A stretch of 64,000 nt of DNA from Pradoshia eiseniae (GTDB taxonomy: Bacteria; Bacillota; Bacilli; Bacillales; Pradoshiaceae), in assembly GCF_002946355.1 (NCBI RefSeq), contig NZ_PKOZ01000006.1, forward strand, positions 62,001 to 126,000, given 5' to 3'. Shown here one piece after another: positions 37,558-46,285 of this stretch. The notes under the pieces were generated by a model, which had not been told where the DNA came from, did not search any database, and was given only the letters and a program-made list of their open reading frames with translations. How positions within the stretch are numbered: the first letter of the stretch is position 1; each line of letters opens with the position of its first letter. Both the position numbers and the translations under genes were made by a program.

Positions 37558-38421
37558 TTATGTGCTTTGTGCCAGCTCAACGAATGCCTTCACCTGTCTA
37601 AGCTCCAAGGATACTTCACTGCAAACAAGCCAGGTTTTCCGGTCAACTGCCTCCCCATCTTTATCATATAAAGGAAGCTTATAATAAGAAGCCTCCCCTT
37701 CCCTTAACGAAATGCCGGGCAAAATGGCATAGCCTATACCATTCATCACCATTTGCTTGCAAGTCTCAATCTGGTCGACAAGAATGGTTCTAGTCGGCGG
37801 AATGCTGTAATGGCGAATCCACCAATTCTGGATTTCACGATAATAATTCGAATCACTCTTAAATAAGATAAAGGGTTTTTCTGTGTTCATTGCATCAGAC
37901 AGCTGACTTAATTCAGTATCGACCAAATACAAAGGATCATTGAATAAAAGCTTCTTATAGCCGCTCCAATCCGGGCTTCCTCTTAAAATGCCAATATGAG
38001 AATTTCCATTATATAAATTCTCAATCATCTCGCTGCTCCATCCCGTTACAAGTGAGATTTTCACATTAGGGTAGGCTGTCACATATTTCTTCAAAACAGA
38101 AGGAAGCCAGTATTGACCAGCAATCGACGCACTCGCTATTTTTAATGTCCCTTGAACATCATGCGTCAGAGCATCCACTTTCTCTCGAGCTTTATTTTTC
38201 AGCCTTAATGAATCTCTGGCATATTGAACGACAATCTCTCCAGCTTCCGTGAGCATCATCCCTTTAGGTGACCGAATAAAAAGCGGGGTTCCCCATTCTC
38301 TCTCAATTGATTGAAGCCTCTGGGATAAAGCCGGCTGGGAGACAAACATTCTCTCAGCTGTCTTCCGTAAATTCAGTTCCTCTGCCAACGTGTCCAATAA
38401 TTCAAAATCCGTAATGACCAT
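37558..38421 (-). CDS. ccpC: LysR family regulator, CcpC-like
   Basis: A 287-residue LysR-type transcription factor: N-terminal winged helix-turn-helix (1-60, with RKTAERMFVSQPALSQRLQS) and a substrate-binding domain (about 90-285). The position ahead of dapH, as ykuM in B. subtilis, and the N-terminal sequence point to CcpC, the citrate-responsive repressor of aconitase and citrate synthase genes. The TCA target genes are not in this window. The assignment to CcpC rather than another LysR protein is by synteny and partial recall. Confidence 0.75.
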   Translation of the reverse strand: MVITDFELLDTLAEELNLRKTAERMFVSQPALSQRLQSIEREWGTPLFIRSPKGMMLTEAGEIVVQYARDSLRLKNKAREKVDALTHDVQGTLKIASASIAGQYWLPSVLKKYVTAYPNVKISLVTGWSSEMIENLYNGNSHIGILRGSPDWSGYKKLLFNDPLYLVDTELSQLSDAMNTEKPFILFKSDSNYYREIQNWWIRHYSIPPTRTILVDQIETCKQMVMNGIGYAILPGISLREGEASYYKLPLYDKDGEAVDRKTWLVCSEVSLELRQVKAFVELAQST

Positions 38422-38498
38422 TCGGTTCCCTCACTGCCCTATTTCCTTTAATCGAACGCACAGTTATTGTACCTTTTCTCTGTGGGTGACGGCAAATA

Positions 38499-40010
38499 TT
38501 AACTATGTGAGTTCTTGACTTCTTTCTTCGGCATTAATAGGATGAGAAAGAGCGCACAAAGGCCAAGAATAAATACCCCCGTATACACATATCCCAAGGC
38601 GTTAGTAAGACCATTCTGCAGCTCTGTCAATCTATCCGGAGCCAATGAGCTCCGCACCTCTACACTAAGCAGCTCATTCACCGAGTTAAGATCCAGCTTC
38701 TCGCCGTTTAGCTCCTGACCGGCAAAATAGGCCTGTAAACGGTTGTTCAATAGTCCCCCAAGAATAGCAGCACCAACTGTATTGCCCAGATTTCTCATAA
38801 ACATGTTGGCCGCTGTAGCTGCGCCCCGATCCTGCCATTCTACAGTAGATTGGATGGAGACGATAAAAGCCGTGCTTGTCAGCCCCATGCCAGCACCTGT
38901 TAGGAAGGAACCGAATGCAGCCAATAAGGGATTTGGGAAATGAGGCAGCAGCATGAATACCGACCCTCCGAGGACCAAAAAGAAACCGCCTATAATGCAG
39001 GTGTTGCGATAACCAATCTTCAACAGCAAGTGCCCTGATGCCGTAGAGGCAATGGGCCAGCCGATTGACATAACCGTCAAGGTAAATCCGGCAATCGTCG
39101 GGGAGAGTCCCATAACACCTTGCACAAAAGCCGGCAGATAGCTTGAGATCCCAATTAAAATCATCCCTGTTAGTAGAGAGGTCAAATTCGCAATCAGGAT
39201 GGGGCGGATTCTCCACACTGAAAAAGGCATGACCGGTTCCTCAAACCGAGTCTCATGCTTAACGAATAAATAGAACAAAATCGCGATAATACATATGTAC
39301 ATAAGACTTTGAAGAGATACCCAATTAAAACGGATGCCTCCTTCCACGAAGACATACATAGCCAGTGTAATGGACCCGGTAATCAAGGCTGCCCCCATAT
39401 AGTCAATTTTGTGCTTCTTCCGATTAACCTCCTCATGGAAAAAGAAAATCAATCCGCAAGCCGCAAATAAGCCAAGGGGAATATTAATCCAAAAAATCCA
39501 GCTCCACGTAGAAAATTGGACAAAAAAGCCGCCAAGGGCAGGACCAAGAATGGCCGATATTCCCCAAACGCTTGATAAATAACCTTGGACCTTTGCCCGC
39601 TCTTCCCTTGAATAAATATCACCGACAATCGTCATGGCTATTGGCGTGACGGCGCCCGCACCAAATCCTTGAATAAGCCTGAAGAGTATGAGGCTTTGCA
39701 TCGATTCGGCAAAACCAGCAAATAAGGAACCTATCATAAATACGATAATGCCAAACAGCAAAACAGGCTTACGTCCAAATAAATCAGCCAGTTTTCCATA
39801 TATCAATACTGTCACGGTATTCATTAGTAAGTATGCGGAAAATACCCAGCTATATAAAGAAAAACCGCCAAGCTCGCCAACAATTTCAGGCAATGCTGTT
39901 GAAACAATTGTTCCCTCAACTGCACTCATAAAGGTCGCCAGAATGATAGACATGAGAACGAGCGGGCGATTTGTTTCTTTTCTTATTCTCTTCTCCTTCG
40001 GTGCCTTCAA
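38499..40010 (-). CDS. MFS multidrug exporter, DHA2 (EmrB/QacA) family
   Basis: A 503-residue transporter with about 14 hydrophobic segments, expected to export drugs or other toxic compounds with proton antiport. Family features are the N-terminal VEGTIVSTALPEIVGELGG (motif D1-like), GKLADLFGRKPVLL (motif A), and the motif C-like SVWGISAILGPALGGFF. A large loop with Asn/Leu/Glu-rich sequence lies before the last helix. The start is TTG (40008-40010) after GGGGGG. Substrate and regulator are not indicated; the upstream LysR gene is downstream in transcription. Confidence 0.9.
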   Translation of the reverse strand: MKAPKEKRIRKETNRPLVLMSIILATFMSAVEGTIVSTALPEIVGELGGFSLYSWVFSAYLLMNTVTVLIYGKLADLFGRKPVLLFGIIVFMIGSLFAGFAESMQSLILFRLIQGFGAGAVTPIAMTIVGDIYSREERAKVQGYLSSVWGISAILGPALGGFFVQFSTWSWIFWINIPLGLFAACGLIFFFHEEVNRKKHKIDYMGAALITGSITLAMYVFVEGGIRFNWVSLQSLMYICIIAILFYLFVKHETRFEEPVMPFSVWRIRPILIANLTSLLTGMILIGISSYLPAFVQGVMGLSPTIAGFTLTVMSIGWPIASTASGHLLLKIGYRNTCIIGGFFLVLGGSVFMLLPHFPNPLLAAFGSFLTGAGMGLTSTAFIVSIQSTVEWQDRGAATAANMFMRNLGNTVGAAILGGLLNNRLQAYFAGQELNGEKLDLNSVNELLSVEVRSSLAPDRLTELQNGLTNALGYVYTGVFILGLCALFLILLMPKKEVKNSHS

Positions 40011-40082
40011 AACAAATCCCCCCTAAAACACAAAATATCCAGATCGGCCAAACAAAGAAAAAATCCTTATGGATATACGGAA

Positions 40083-40110
40083 AAAGCCCCCTGTTTCCGG
40101 AGGCCCTTCA
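40083..40110 (-). terminator. Terminator after the DarB-like gene
   Basis: On the minus strand GCCTCC pairs with GGGGGC (one G-T pair) around GGAAACA, followed by TTTTTCC. Confidence 0.7.
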
Positions 40111-40111
40111 T

Positions 40112-40558
40112 TCAATTATATTTGATTTTTTTAATTAAGCGGTTTACTTGCTTCAATACTTGTCTGCGGGTGAGGATGCCGGCGAAAGTGCCTTTTCCCT
40201 CAACAACACAGATAAACGGGTGATCAATCAGCAATTCTAACGCTTCCTCGAGCGGGTCATTCTCATCAAGGCATGGAAGATCAGCATTCATCACTTCTTC
40301 AACCTTAATTTGGTCAAGCTTCTCGAATTCAATCCGCTCGATTCCCATAATCACATCCATGATTCTCGGTGTACTGATCAGACCTTGAAGCTTGAAAGTA
40401 TGATCAAGGACTGGAATAGCCGTATATCCGCTTCTTGTCAGGACGAGCAGCGCATGCTCAAGATTATTCCCCTTCTGTACATGTGCCACACGTTCCGACG
40501 ATATCATAAAATCTTTGACAGCCAGTTCAAAACCATCTAATTTTTGTGTTTCCAACAT
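40112..40558 (-). CDS. darB: CBS domain protein, DarB/CbpB (YkuL)
   Basis: A 148-residue protein of two CBS domains (about 10-70 and 75-140), the DarB/CbpB type that binds cyclic di-AMP. The stretch SGYTAIPVLDHTFKLQGLIS and the second-domain FICVVEGKGTFAGILTRRQV carry the nucleotide-binding pattern. In B. subtilis the apo form activates the stringent factor Rel and interacts with pyruvate carboxylase, whose gene is at 5695-9153. It lies downstream of ykuJ. Ligand binding is inferred from family, not seen. Confidence 0.9.
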   Translation of the reverse strand: MLETQKLDGFELAVKDFMISSERVAHVQKGNNLEHALLVLTRSGYTAIPVLDHTFKLQGLISTPRIMDVIMGIERIEFEKLDQIKVEEVMNADLPCLDENDPLEEALELLIDHPFICVVEGKGTFAGILTRRQVLKQVNRLIKKIKYN

Positions 40559-40648
40559 GGAAAAGAACCCCTTTATCTAGTCATCAATCATTTGCAGATG
40601 CTAATTTCTTGGATGGCTTGCATAGCTTGGGTCAGCACCTTTTATCAA

Positions 40649-40888
40649 TCAGCTGTAAATTAATTCGAAAATTTCAATCGCGATCATATCAATATTATCA
40701 AATTGATACTTCAAAGTCTTTCCTTTATCTTGGAAAATTTCTAATTCGTATGTTTCTGTCTTGTCAAAGAATGTAACCTGACATTTCACTTGACCTTCTA
40801 CTTCAAAAACACGTTGTGCTGTATCGGATACTTTCGCTTGCTCTTGCAAATTTTTTAATCGGGTAAGAATTCCTTGTAAACGTGACAT
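40649..40888 (-). CDS. ykuJ: YkuJ family protein (DUF1797)
   Basis: A 79-residue protein of the YkuJ family, whose members form a small alpha/beta fold of unknown function. Recognisable parts are MSRLQGILTRLKNLQEQAK and the FEVEGQVKCQVTFFDKTETY strand region. An AAAGGAGC site lies upstream of the ATG. It precedes darB by 90 bases on the same strand, as in B. subtilis. Confidence 0.9.
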   Translation of the reverse strand: MSRLQGILTRLKNLQEQAKVSDTAQRVFEVEGQVKCQVTFFDKTETYELEIFQDKGKTLKYQFDNIDMIAIEIFELIYS

Positions 40889-41190
40889 ATTTAATATATG
40901 CTCCTTTCATGACTTCAAGCAAATAGATTCTCTTGGGTATCTATCAGTTATAGGATAGAGGAATAAACCTCAATTGTACACCAAAAGTCTTTACTTATTC
41001 TTTGTCAATTATGACATTATGTTTCCTTTTTAAGAGACTAACCCATTTTAACATAAAATTAAGAGGATAAAAATTCCGCTTCATTATTTTTCAACCGGAA
41101 TATTTTGGAGAGACAAATTGATATATGCCACAAGGCATCCGTGTTACTATAAAATGGACCTAAAATGACTAAAAAAGGGGATCAATCAAT
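40889..41190. other. Divergent ykuJ / glutaredoxin intergenic region
   Basis: About 300 AT-rich bases between divergent genes. A short inverted repeat ATGCC-ACAA-GGCAT precedes a TATAAA toward the plus-strand gene, but no matching -35 was found. Nothing else is assignable. Confidence 0.4.
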
Positions 41191-41421
41191 ATGGAACCAA
41201 TCTTATTTTTTACACAGCCCGGCTGCCCTCCGTGCGCCTATGCCAAAAATTATTTTGACGAACATCAAATTCCCTATACTTTACTCGATATCAAGAAGGA
41301 TGCTAAAGCAAGAAATACATTAATGAACAAATATGACTCCTTCTCTACACCAACCTTTGTCATCAACGATGAAGTAATCATCGGCTTCGATCAAGAGCGT
41401 ATTACCAAAGCGCTGGGTTAG
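41191..41421 (+). CDS. Glutaredoxin-like small thiol protein
   Basis: A 76-residue thioredoxin-fold protein with the redox motif CPPC (residues 11-14, in TQPGCPPCAYAK), the cis-Pro in FSTPTFVIND, and a C-terminal GFDQERI helix. It resembles NrdH/glutaredoxin-like proteins of Bacillus, which reduce small disulfides or donate electrons using bacillithiol or thioredoxin reductase. No ribonucleotide reductase gene is nearby. AAAAGGGG lies upstream, and a terminator follows the stop. Confidence 0.88.
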   Translation: MEPILFFTQPGCPPCAYAKNYFDEHQIPYTLLDIKKDAKARNTLMNKYDSFSTPTFVINDEVIIGFDQERITKALG

Positions 41422-41423
41422 AC

Positions 41424-41457
41424 AGAAAAAAGCCACTCTTATATTGAGTGGCTTTGG
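41424..41457. terminator. Bidirectional terminator after the glutaredoxin-like gene
   Basis: AAAGCCACTC and GAGTGGCTTT form the stem around TTATATT. Confidence 0.85.
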
Positions 41458-41470
41458 AACCCTATGCGGG

Positions 41471-42112
41471 CTATATCCAACCTAATGAAGCGAGAGATTT
41501 GATGGAGGTATACCTGATAAACCCAAGCACCGATTCCCATATTCCGCGCTCCTCTGTGGAAACTTCCTTTACACTTTTATTATTCGGTTCGTCCTCTAAA
41601 TCTGCACTAGTACTCAATTCATCTGGATTAAATTGAATCTGGTAGTCATCGACTGCCCAGCGGCCATCTTCAAAAGTAAGGCCGACAGCCTCATAGTGAC
41701 CATTATAGGTGACAGGTCCCTCAGATGATTCCTCAAACCATTCATACACATACCATTGATTAAGATCGCTGTCATACCCGACCTTTGTGTTCTCATCGTA
41801 TGTAAAGAAAGGGATATAATATAAGGCAAAGTCCGTACCGTAAGCCAAATACCCTTCACCATCCAAATTCTCCTGCACATTCATTTCAATAAAATCATTC
41901 GTATATTCAGGTGTAAAATAACGTCCTAAAGATTCTTTAACCTCTTCCATACTTCTTGGCTTCTCCGATAGCGCTACCTGGGTCTTAAAAGCATTCTGCA
42001 ATAAGCGGAATGCCTCCTCTTCGTTTAATTGTCTATCTGCATTTACATTTAAAATGGGTATGACGATAAATATGGCTAAAGAGGCAAGAAACGTCCTCAA
42101 TAAATATTTCAT
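41471..42112 (-). CDS. Secreted hypothetical protein (possibly DUF3993)
   Basis: A 213-residue protein with a classical signal peptide (MKYLLRT, a hydrophobic core to about residue 22, probable cleavage after VNA). The mature part is acidic, with repeated Tyr/Trp/Phe-rich strands (ALYYIPFFTYDENTK; QWYVYEWFEE) and a C-terminal amphipathic end. I have a weak recollection of a Bacillus DUF3993 family with this look, unconfirmed. It should act outside the membrane. AGGAGG lies upstream of the ATG. No function is proposed. Confidence 0.75.
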   Translation of the reverse strand: MKYLLRTFLASLAIFIVIPILNVNADRQLNEEEAFRLLQNAFKTQVALSEKPRSMEEVKESLGRYFTPEYTNDFIEMNVQENLDGEGYLAYGTDFALYYIPFFTYDENTKVGYDSDLNQWYVYEWFEESSEGPVTYNGHYEAVGLTFEDGRWAVDDYQIQFNPDELSTSADLEDEPNNKSVKEVSTEERGIWESVLGFIRYTSIKSLASLGWI

Positions 42113-42269
42113 CCTTTATTATCCTCCTAGTTGTGAATTCTCTAAGTATTATTAGGCTATTCCCCATTTATACAGGCAATACACTTTTTAGAAGAAATGA
42201 ATGTATTTAACTTTCCAGGAGACTTCTGCTTTGATCAATAACAGCTTCATCATTCTTTGTAAACGGACA

Positions 42270-42303
42270 ATAAAAAAGCGGAGAACCATTTAGGTTTCCG
42301 CCC
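42270..42303 (-). terminator. Terminator of the small gene at 42341
   Basis: On the minus strand GCGGAAACC and GGTTCTCCGC form a stem around TAAAT and run into TTTTTTATTG. Confidence 0.85.
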
Positions 42304-42340
42304 TCTATATTTATGAAATTAAATGGAAGTTCCTTAAAAG

Positions 42341-42547
42341 CTATGCTTTAATCTTCTCGTTAAACTTTGTTAATGTGCTTATCAGCGTTTGCTTTTTGTG
42401 AATCCCTTTCCCGTTAACCTTGATGCCGTTTAGTACAATAAATACACGACCTGTCTTGCCATCTCGTTTAAAACCATAAATATATACTTTTATCATCCCG
42501 AATTGTGAAGGAATATACAGCATTTCATATTGCTTTTGTTTATTCAT
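42341..42547 (-). CDS. Small basic hypothetical protein
   Basis: A 68-residue basic protein (Lys-rich, about ten more Lys/Arg than Asp/Glu) that I do not recognise. It reads like a small beta-strand domain (FGMIKVYIYGFKRDGKTGRV) followed by a helical, Lys-rich C-terminus. A GAGG-containing site precedes the ATG, and a strong terminator follows 40 bases after the stop, so it is a plausible single-gene transcript. Nucleic acid binding would suit the charge but is a guess. Confidence 0.65.
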   Translation of the reverse strand: MNKQKQYEMLYIPSQFGMIKVYIYGFKRDGKTGRVFIVLNGIKVNGKGIHKKQTLISTLTKFNEKIKA

Positions 42548-42768
42548 TTTTCAACATCCTCACCTATTAGATTCCGGGAAATTTACATCGATGATCAGCT
42601 TTCTCCTGAAAAGCATAAGGCTATAAGTATAGTTTATCTTATATCACCAGCTTTTGCCATCAATTGAGAAAAAGTCTTACCTGCATTCTAATTGCTTAAC
42701 AAATGAAAGCCCCGCATGATAGGATTGGAGAAGAACTTATGCAAAATTTTTAAGAAAAGGAATATTCC

Positions 42769-43647
42769 ATGAAAACACTCTCTAGACGTTCTTTTTTAAA
42801 AAAAGGTGCTCTATATGGTGTCACTCTGCTCACTTCGGTGGCTGGAGGAAGATATTACATGGAAGAGATTGAACCAGAATGGGTAGAGATCAACCAGTAT
42901 ACATATTCACATCCTCTCATTCCTCCGTCATTCCATCGCACCCGCATCGTTCAGTTTAATGATACGCATATTGGATTCCAATATGACCTGGACAACCTAA
43001 AAAAGACGGTTAAAATAATTAACGCCTATAAGCCTGATTTGATTTGCTTTACCGGGGACCTCCTCGATAACCCTGTTGATTATAAAGTTACACCTGAACT
43101 TTATGAAATATTAAACTCTTTGTCAGCTCCTATAGGCAAGTATGCCGTATATGGAAATCATGACCACGGCGGGTATGGAACGGAACTATACGAACTAATA
43201 ATGAATAAATCCGGCTTTAAGGTTCTAAAGAATTCGGCAGATATACTGTATAAAGGCAGTGAAAAGATTCTTATCGCCGGAGTGGATGACGCGAGCCTCG
43301 GAGTGCCGGACATAAATCAGGCACTCCGAGGAAAGCCTGATAAGCTATTCACGCTTCTCTTGTCACATGCGCCAGATTATGCCGAAACCGCCTCCTCCTA
43401 TCCTGTCAATTTGCAATTAAGCGGTCATAGCCACGGGGGACAAATACAAATCCCGTTTATCGGCCCGCTCATTACACCGCCGCACGCCAAGAAGTATTAT
43501 GAGGGGTTATATGAGTTAAACAGCCATTTTTCCCTATACGTTAACCGGGGACTTGGGACAACCCGGGTTCCATACCGACTGCTTTGCAGACCGGAAATTA
43601 CAATTTTTGATTTGCACAAAGGAAATGGTGGCATACTGCCATCCTAA
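42769..43647 (+). CDS. ykuE: Tat-exported metallophosphoesterase YkuE
   Basis: A 292-residue calcineurin-like phosphoesterase. The N-terminus has a twin-arginine signal (SRRSFLKKGALYG followed by a hydrophobic stretch), so it should cross the membrane folded. The metal motifs are all there: FNDTHIG, GDLLD, YGNHDHGG, LSHAPD and GHSHGGQ. B. subtilis YkuE is a Tat substrate bound to the cell wall, exported by TatAyCy; no tat gene is in this window. It is followed by a hairpin shared with the fluC gene. Confidence 0.93.
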   Translation: MKTLSRRSFLKKGALYGVTLLTSVAGGRYYMEEIEPEWVEINQYTYSHPLIPPSFHRTRIVQFNDTHIGFQYDLDNLKKTVKIINAYKPDLICFTGDLLDNPVDYKVTPELYEILNSLSAPIGKYAVYGNHDHGGYGTELYELIMNKSGFKVLKNSADILYKGSEKILIAGVDDASLGVPDINQALRGKPDKLFTLLLSHAPDYAETASSYPVNLQLSGHSHGGQIQIPFIGPLITPPHAKKYYEGLYELNSHFSLYVNRGLGTTRVPYRLLCRPEITIFDLHKGNGGILPS

Positions 43648-43667
43648 AACCGCAGCCGATTACATTA

Positions 43668-43697
43668 AAAGCAGGCATTTACTAAATGCCTGCCCCT
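43668..43697. terminator. Bidirectional terminator, ykuE / fluC
   Basis: GCAGGCATTTA and TAAATGCCTGC form an 11-bp stem. It overlaps the stop-codon end of the minus-strand channel gene. Confidence 0.85.
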
Positions 43698-44053
43698 CCC
43701 CTTGTTATATGTCCCAGCCAATATCCAGCAAAGCACAATAGCAATGAACCAACCAAGGATAAAAGGAGATAGAAGAGAAACAATTTTTTCTTCCCATCCT
43801 TCCATAGTTCTAGAGCCTCAACACTAAAGGTCGAAAATGTTGTGAAAGCGCCCAAACAACCGGTAAATAGGAACTTCCCTATCATAGAAGCTGCGTTTAA
43901 TCCGGCTCCAGCCATCAATCCAATCAATAAGGAGCCGCTTAAATTAACGAAAAGGACAGCAGAGGGAAAAATGGATGTCCTCCCTTTTCGTCGTTCTATG
44001 ATTGTAAATCGAAGGAACGTGCCGATAAATCCGCCCAACAGGACTGATATCAT
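43682..44053 (-). CDS. crcB: Fluoride channel subunit FluC/CrcB, second copy
   Basis: A 123-residue four-helix membrane protein of the Fluc family that lets fluoride leave the cell. It shows GGFIGTFLRF near the start, the FVNLSGSLLIGL helix and the break motif TTFSTFSVE. Paired genes of this kind in Gram-positives usually make a heterodimeric double-barrel channel. Its ATG overlaps the last codons of the first copy by four bases, so both are cotranslated. Confidence 0.92.
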   Translation of the reverse strand: MISVLLGGFIGTFLRFTIIERRKGRTSIFPSAVLFVNLSGSLLIGLMAGAGLNAASMIGKFLFTGCLGAFTTFSTFSVEALELWKDGKKKLFLFYLLLSLVGSLLLCFAGYWLGHITRGGAGI

Positions 44054-44445
44054 TTAAGCACTTCCCTTCTTCGGCTCCATTGGGATGCCGCAGCCATTCC
44101 TGCAAAAGACATTCCGACACCAATAAACAATGTGAGCATTGTATATAGCAAGGCTGCTGCTGGATATGTATTCAAAAGTTTGACGGTCTCAAGAGCAAAG
44201 GTACTCATTGTCGTGAATCCTCCGCAAAGCCCAGTGCCAACAAACAGCTTCAGCTTTGAATAACGGGTATCCTGAAAAAGGGAAAAGGTTAAAAAGGCTA
44301 AAACAAAGGAGCCAATGACATTAATCAACAAAGTTGTCCAAGGAATGACCGCATATGGAATCCACTGATTTAAGCCGTAACGGAGAATGGCACCAATTCC
44401 ACCTCCGACAGACACCAAAATACTATTCTTTATCATTTCATCCAC
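44050..44445 (-). CDS. crcB: Fluoride channel subunit FluC/CrcB, first copy
   Basis: A 131-residue Fluc family membrane protein with GGGIGAILRYGLNQW, LLINVIGSFVLAFL and GGFTTMSTFALE motifs, again four hydrophobic segments. It is the promoter-proximal gene of the pair. The upstream 190 bases were searched by eye for a fluoride riboswitch (GGCGATGG-like start, CTGATGACTCC-like end) and none was seen, so induction by fluoride is not supported here. Confidence 0.92.
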   Translation of the reverse strand: MDEMIKNSILVSVGGGIGAILRYGLNQWIPYAVIPWTTLLINVIGSFVLAFLTFSLFQDTRYSKLKLFVGTGLCGGFTTMSTFALETVKLLNTYPAAALLYTMLTLFIGVGMSFAGMAAASQWSRRREVLK

Positions 44446-44637
44446 TCACCTATCAGTTAGATATGCATTTAGGATACTCATCCACCCTCAAAAAATCAAT
44501 ATACCCCCTTCAGCAAATCTAGCCGAAACAAAACTAGCTGACGTTTTCTCTTTCATCCATTTGCAAGACGAGGTATAATTATTACAATCATTTCATTGCG
44601 CATATATTTTAATATTAAAGTATAGAAAGGATTATCC

Positions 44638-45135
44638 ATGAAAGAAACGAGAGGAAACAACCACAACCAAAAATCCTACTCAGCAGATGACTTGGCTGAA
44701 GCCATTTATTCTGTAAACAGACACGCCAAAACCGCCTCTAACCCAAAATTTCTCTATCACTTAAAAAAGTGTTCTTTAACCAAAATGCTTGAAGAAGGAA
44801 AGGCAAGAAAAATTGGGCTCCAGTTCTCAGACCATCCTCACCACAGCTTCCAGCAGTCCGATGTTCTGATTGAATGCGGCAAATACACCTTCCATATCCC
44901 TCCTTGCAAAGGAGATTTTGATCAGCTGCCTCATTTAGGTCATCTATCAAAAAACGTCCGGAATCCCGCTTCTAGAATTCCGCTCTCCAAAGCAAAAAAA
45001 CGATTGATGCTCTATACAGGCATTAAAGAGGAAAAAGAAGAGCCGCGGAACAAACCTCAATCAACGCGGAAATATTATAAGCCTACGTTCACCCGCCTGG
45101 GAGAAAGCTATCCATATACCGAATGGAAAAAATAA
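44638..45135 (+). CDS. ykyB: YkyB family protein
   Basis: A 165-residue basic soluble protein of the YkyB family. It is recognised from the YSVNRHAKTASNPKFLYHLK block, GLQFSDHPHHSFQQSDVLI and the C-terminal FTRLGESYPYTEW. The function is unknown. The ATG follows AGAAAGGATT. In B. subtilis ykyB is also close to ykuE and patA, as here. A shared terminator lies before corA. Confidence 0.9.
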   Translation: MKETRGNNHNQKSYSADDLAEAIYSVNRHAKTASNPKFLYHLKKCSLTKMLEEGKARKIGLQFSDHPHHSFQQSDVLIECGKYTFHIPPCKGDFDQLPHLGHLSKNVRNPASRIPLSKAKKRLMLYTGIKEEKEEPRNKPQSTRKYYKPTFTRLGESYPYTEWKK

Positions 45136-45167
45136 GAACTGCTGACTCAAAAATTTCAGCAGTTCTA
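45136..45167. terminator. Bidirectional terminator, ykyB / corA
   Basis: AGAACTGCTGA and TCAGCAGTTCT form an 11-bp stem between convergent genes. Confidence 0.85.
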
Positions 45168-46133
45168 ACGCTTTCTTCTCGTATATACTTTCGTGCGAAA
45201 CACCCATCCTTTTGCCATAAAGAAGATAATCATAAGAACAGCGGATATCCCCATAACAAGCATCACATACCAGAAACCATTTCTCCAGCCAGCCATCGGC
45301 ATAAAGGAAAAGTTCATTCCGTATAATCCTGCAATAAAACTTAGCGGCATGAAAATCGTCGTAATGACGGTCAATGCCATAATAGTCTCATTCATATTAT
45401 TTGAATTGACACTCATATAGTTATCACGCAAATCTGCAGAAAAGTCCCGGTACCCCTCTATCATCTCACGCAATTTCAAAAGATGATCATACACATCATT
45501 AAAATAATATTGCTTCTCAGAGATAAGGTGCATTTTTTCTGTATGAGTGATTCGGTACAGTAAATCATTCATCGGCAGGATGACTCTCCGAATACGAAAG
45601 ATAATCATTCTTAAATCATATAAGTGGTTCATCAATTCCTTGATAGAAAGCAAATCCGCATTCTCCTCCAGCGCATTCAATCGCTCCTCTATATCGTACG
45701 CCTTTGGAAAATACTCATCCACGACCTTATCAATTAATTGATGAAGGACATCTATCGTGGTTGCCGGCGGACTTTCAGTCGCCATTCCCCATGCATCCTC
45801 AATCTCCTTGATTGCCTTTTGATGATAAGTAATAATCAATCTCTCACTCACGAAAATATCAAGCTCTTCCATCAGATAATTTTCTTTTAGGGCATAAATG
45901 ACAAGAAACATATATTCATCAAAAAAATCTACTTTAGGCCGCTGATTAATCGCATCTAAGCAATCCTCCACTGCCAGTGGGTGAAAGTGATAGAAGCGAA
46001 AAAGGGCGGCCGCCTCCTCTTTTGCAGGGGAAGAGAGATCAATCCAGACCCATTCATATGCATTCAGTTCCGATAAGGAATAGCGCATCTCCTCCACTTC
46101 ACCTGTATGCTTTTTCACCAGCATGCGTTTCAT
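45165..46133 (-). CDS. CorA family divalent cation transporter
   Basis: A 322-residue magnesium/cobalt channel of the CorA family. The long cytoplasmic N-terminal part (1-255) ends in helix-rich sequence. Two C-terminal membrane helices follow, with the signature YGMNF between them and an MP pair (FSFMPMAGW), then a basic tail. This fits the usual CorA layout, active as a homopentamer in the cytoplasmic membrane. No Mg2+ riboswitch was recognised upstream. It is divergent from patA. Confidence 0.92.
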   Translation of the reverse strand: MKRMLVKKHTGEVEEMRYSLSELNAYEWVWIDLSSPAKEEAAALFRFYHFHPLAVEDCLDAINQRPKVDFFDEYMFLVIYALKENYLMEELDIFVSERLIITYHQKAIKEIEDAWGMATESPPATTIDVLHQLIDKVVDEYFPKAYDIEERLNALEENADLLSIKELMNHLYDLRMIIFRIRRVILPMNDLLYRITHTEKMHLISEKQYYFNDVYDHLLKLREMIEGYRDFSADLRDNYMSVNSNNMNETIMALTVITTIFMPLSFIAGLYGMNFSFMPMAGWRNGFWYVMLVMGISAVLMIIFFMAKGWVFRTKVYTRRKR

Positions 46134-46225
46134 CTCGATTCCTCCCGACTGATTCCATTATGGGTAGCGTCCCCAAACATTCCTGGATTTATTTTCTATA
46201 ATCGGAAGAGCGCAAATTCGGAAGG

Positions 46226-46254
46226 TGTACACACTAAGAAAGCATGCTTATAAT
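46226..46254 (+). promoter_or_regulatory. Predicted SigA promoter of patA
   Basis: TGTACA (46226-46231), 17-base spacer, TATAAT (46249-46254), about 30 bases before the start codon. Confidence 0.55.
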
Positions 46255-46285
46255 AGAAGGATACATACTAGAGAGGAGAGCAAAC

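Noticed and set aside
44446-44637. Possible fluoride riboswitch upstream of the fluC pair
   Set aside because: No GGCGATGG-like start and CTGATGACTCC-like end were found on the minus strand.
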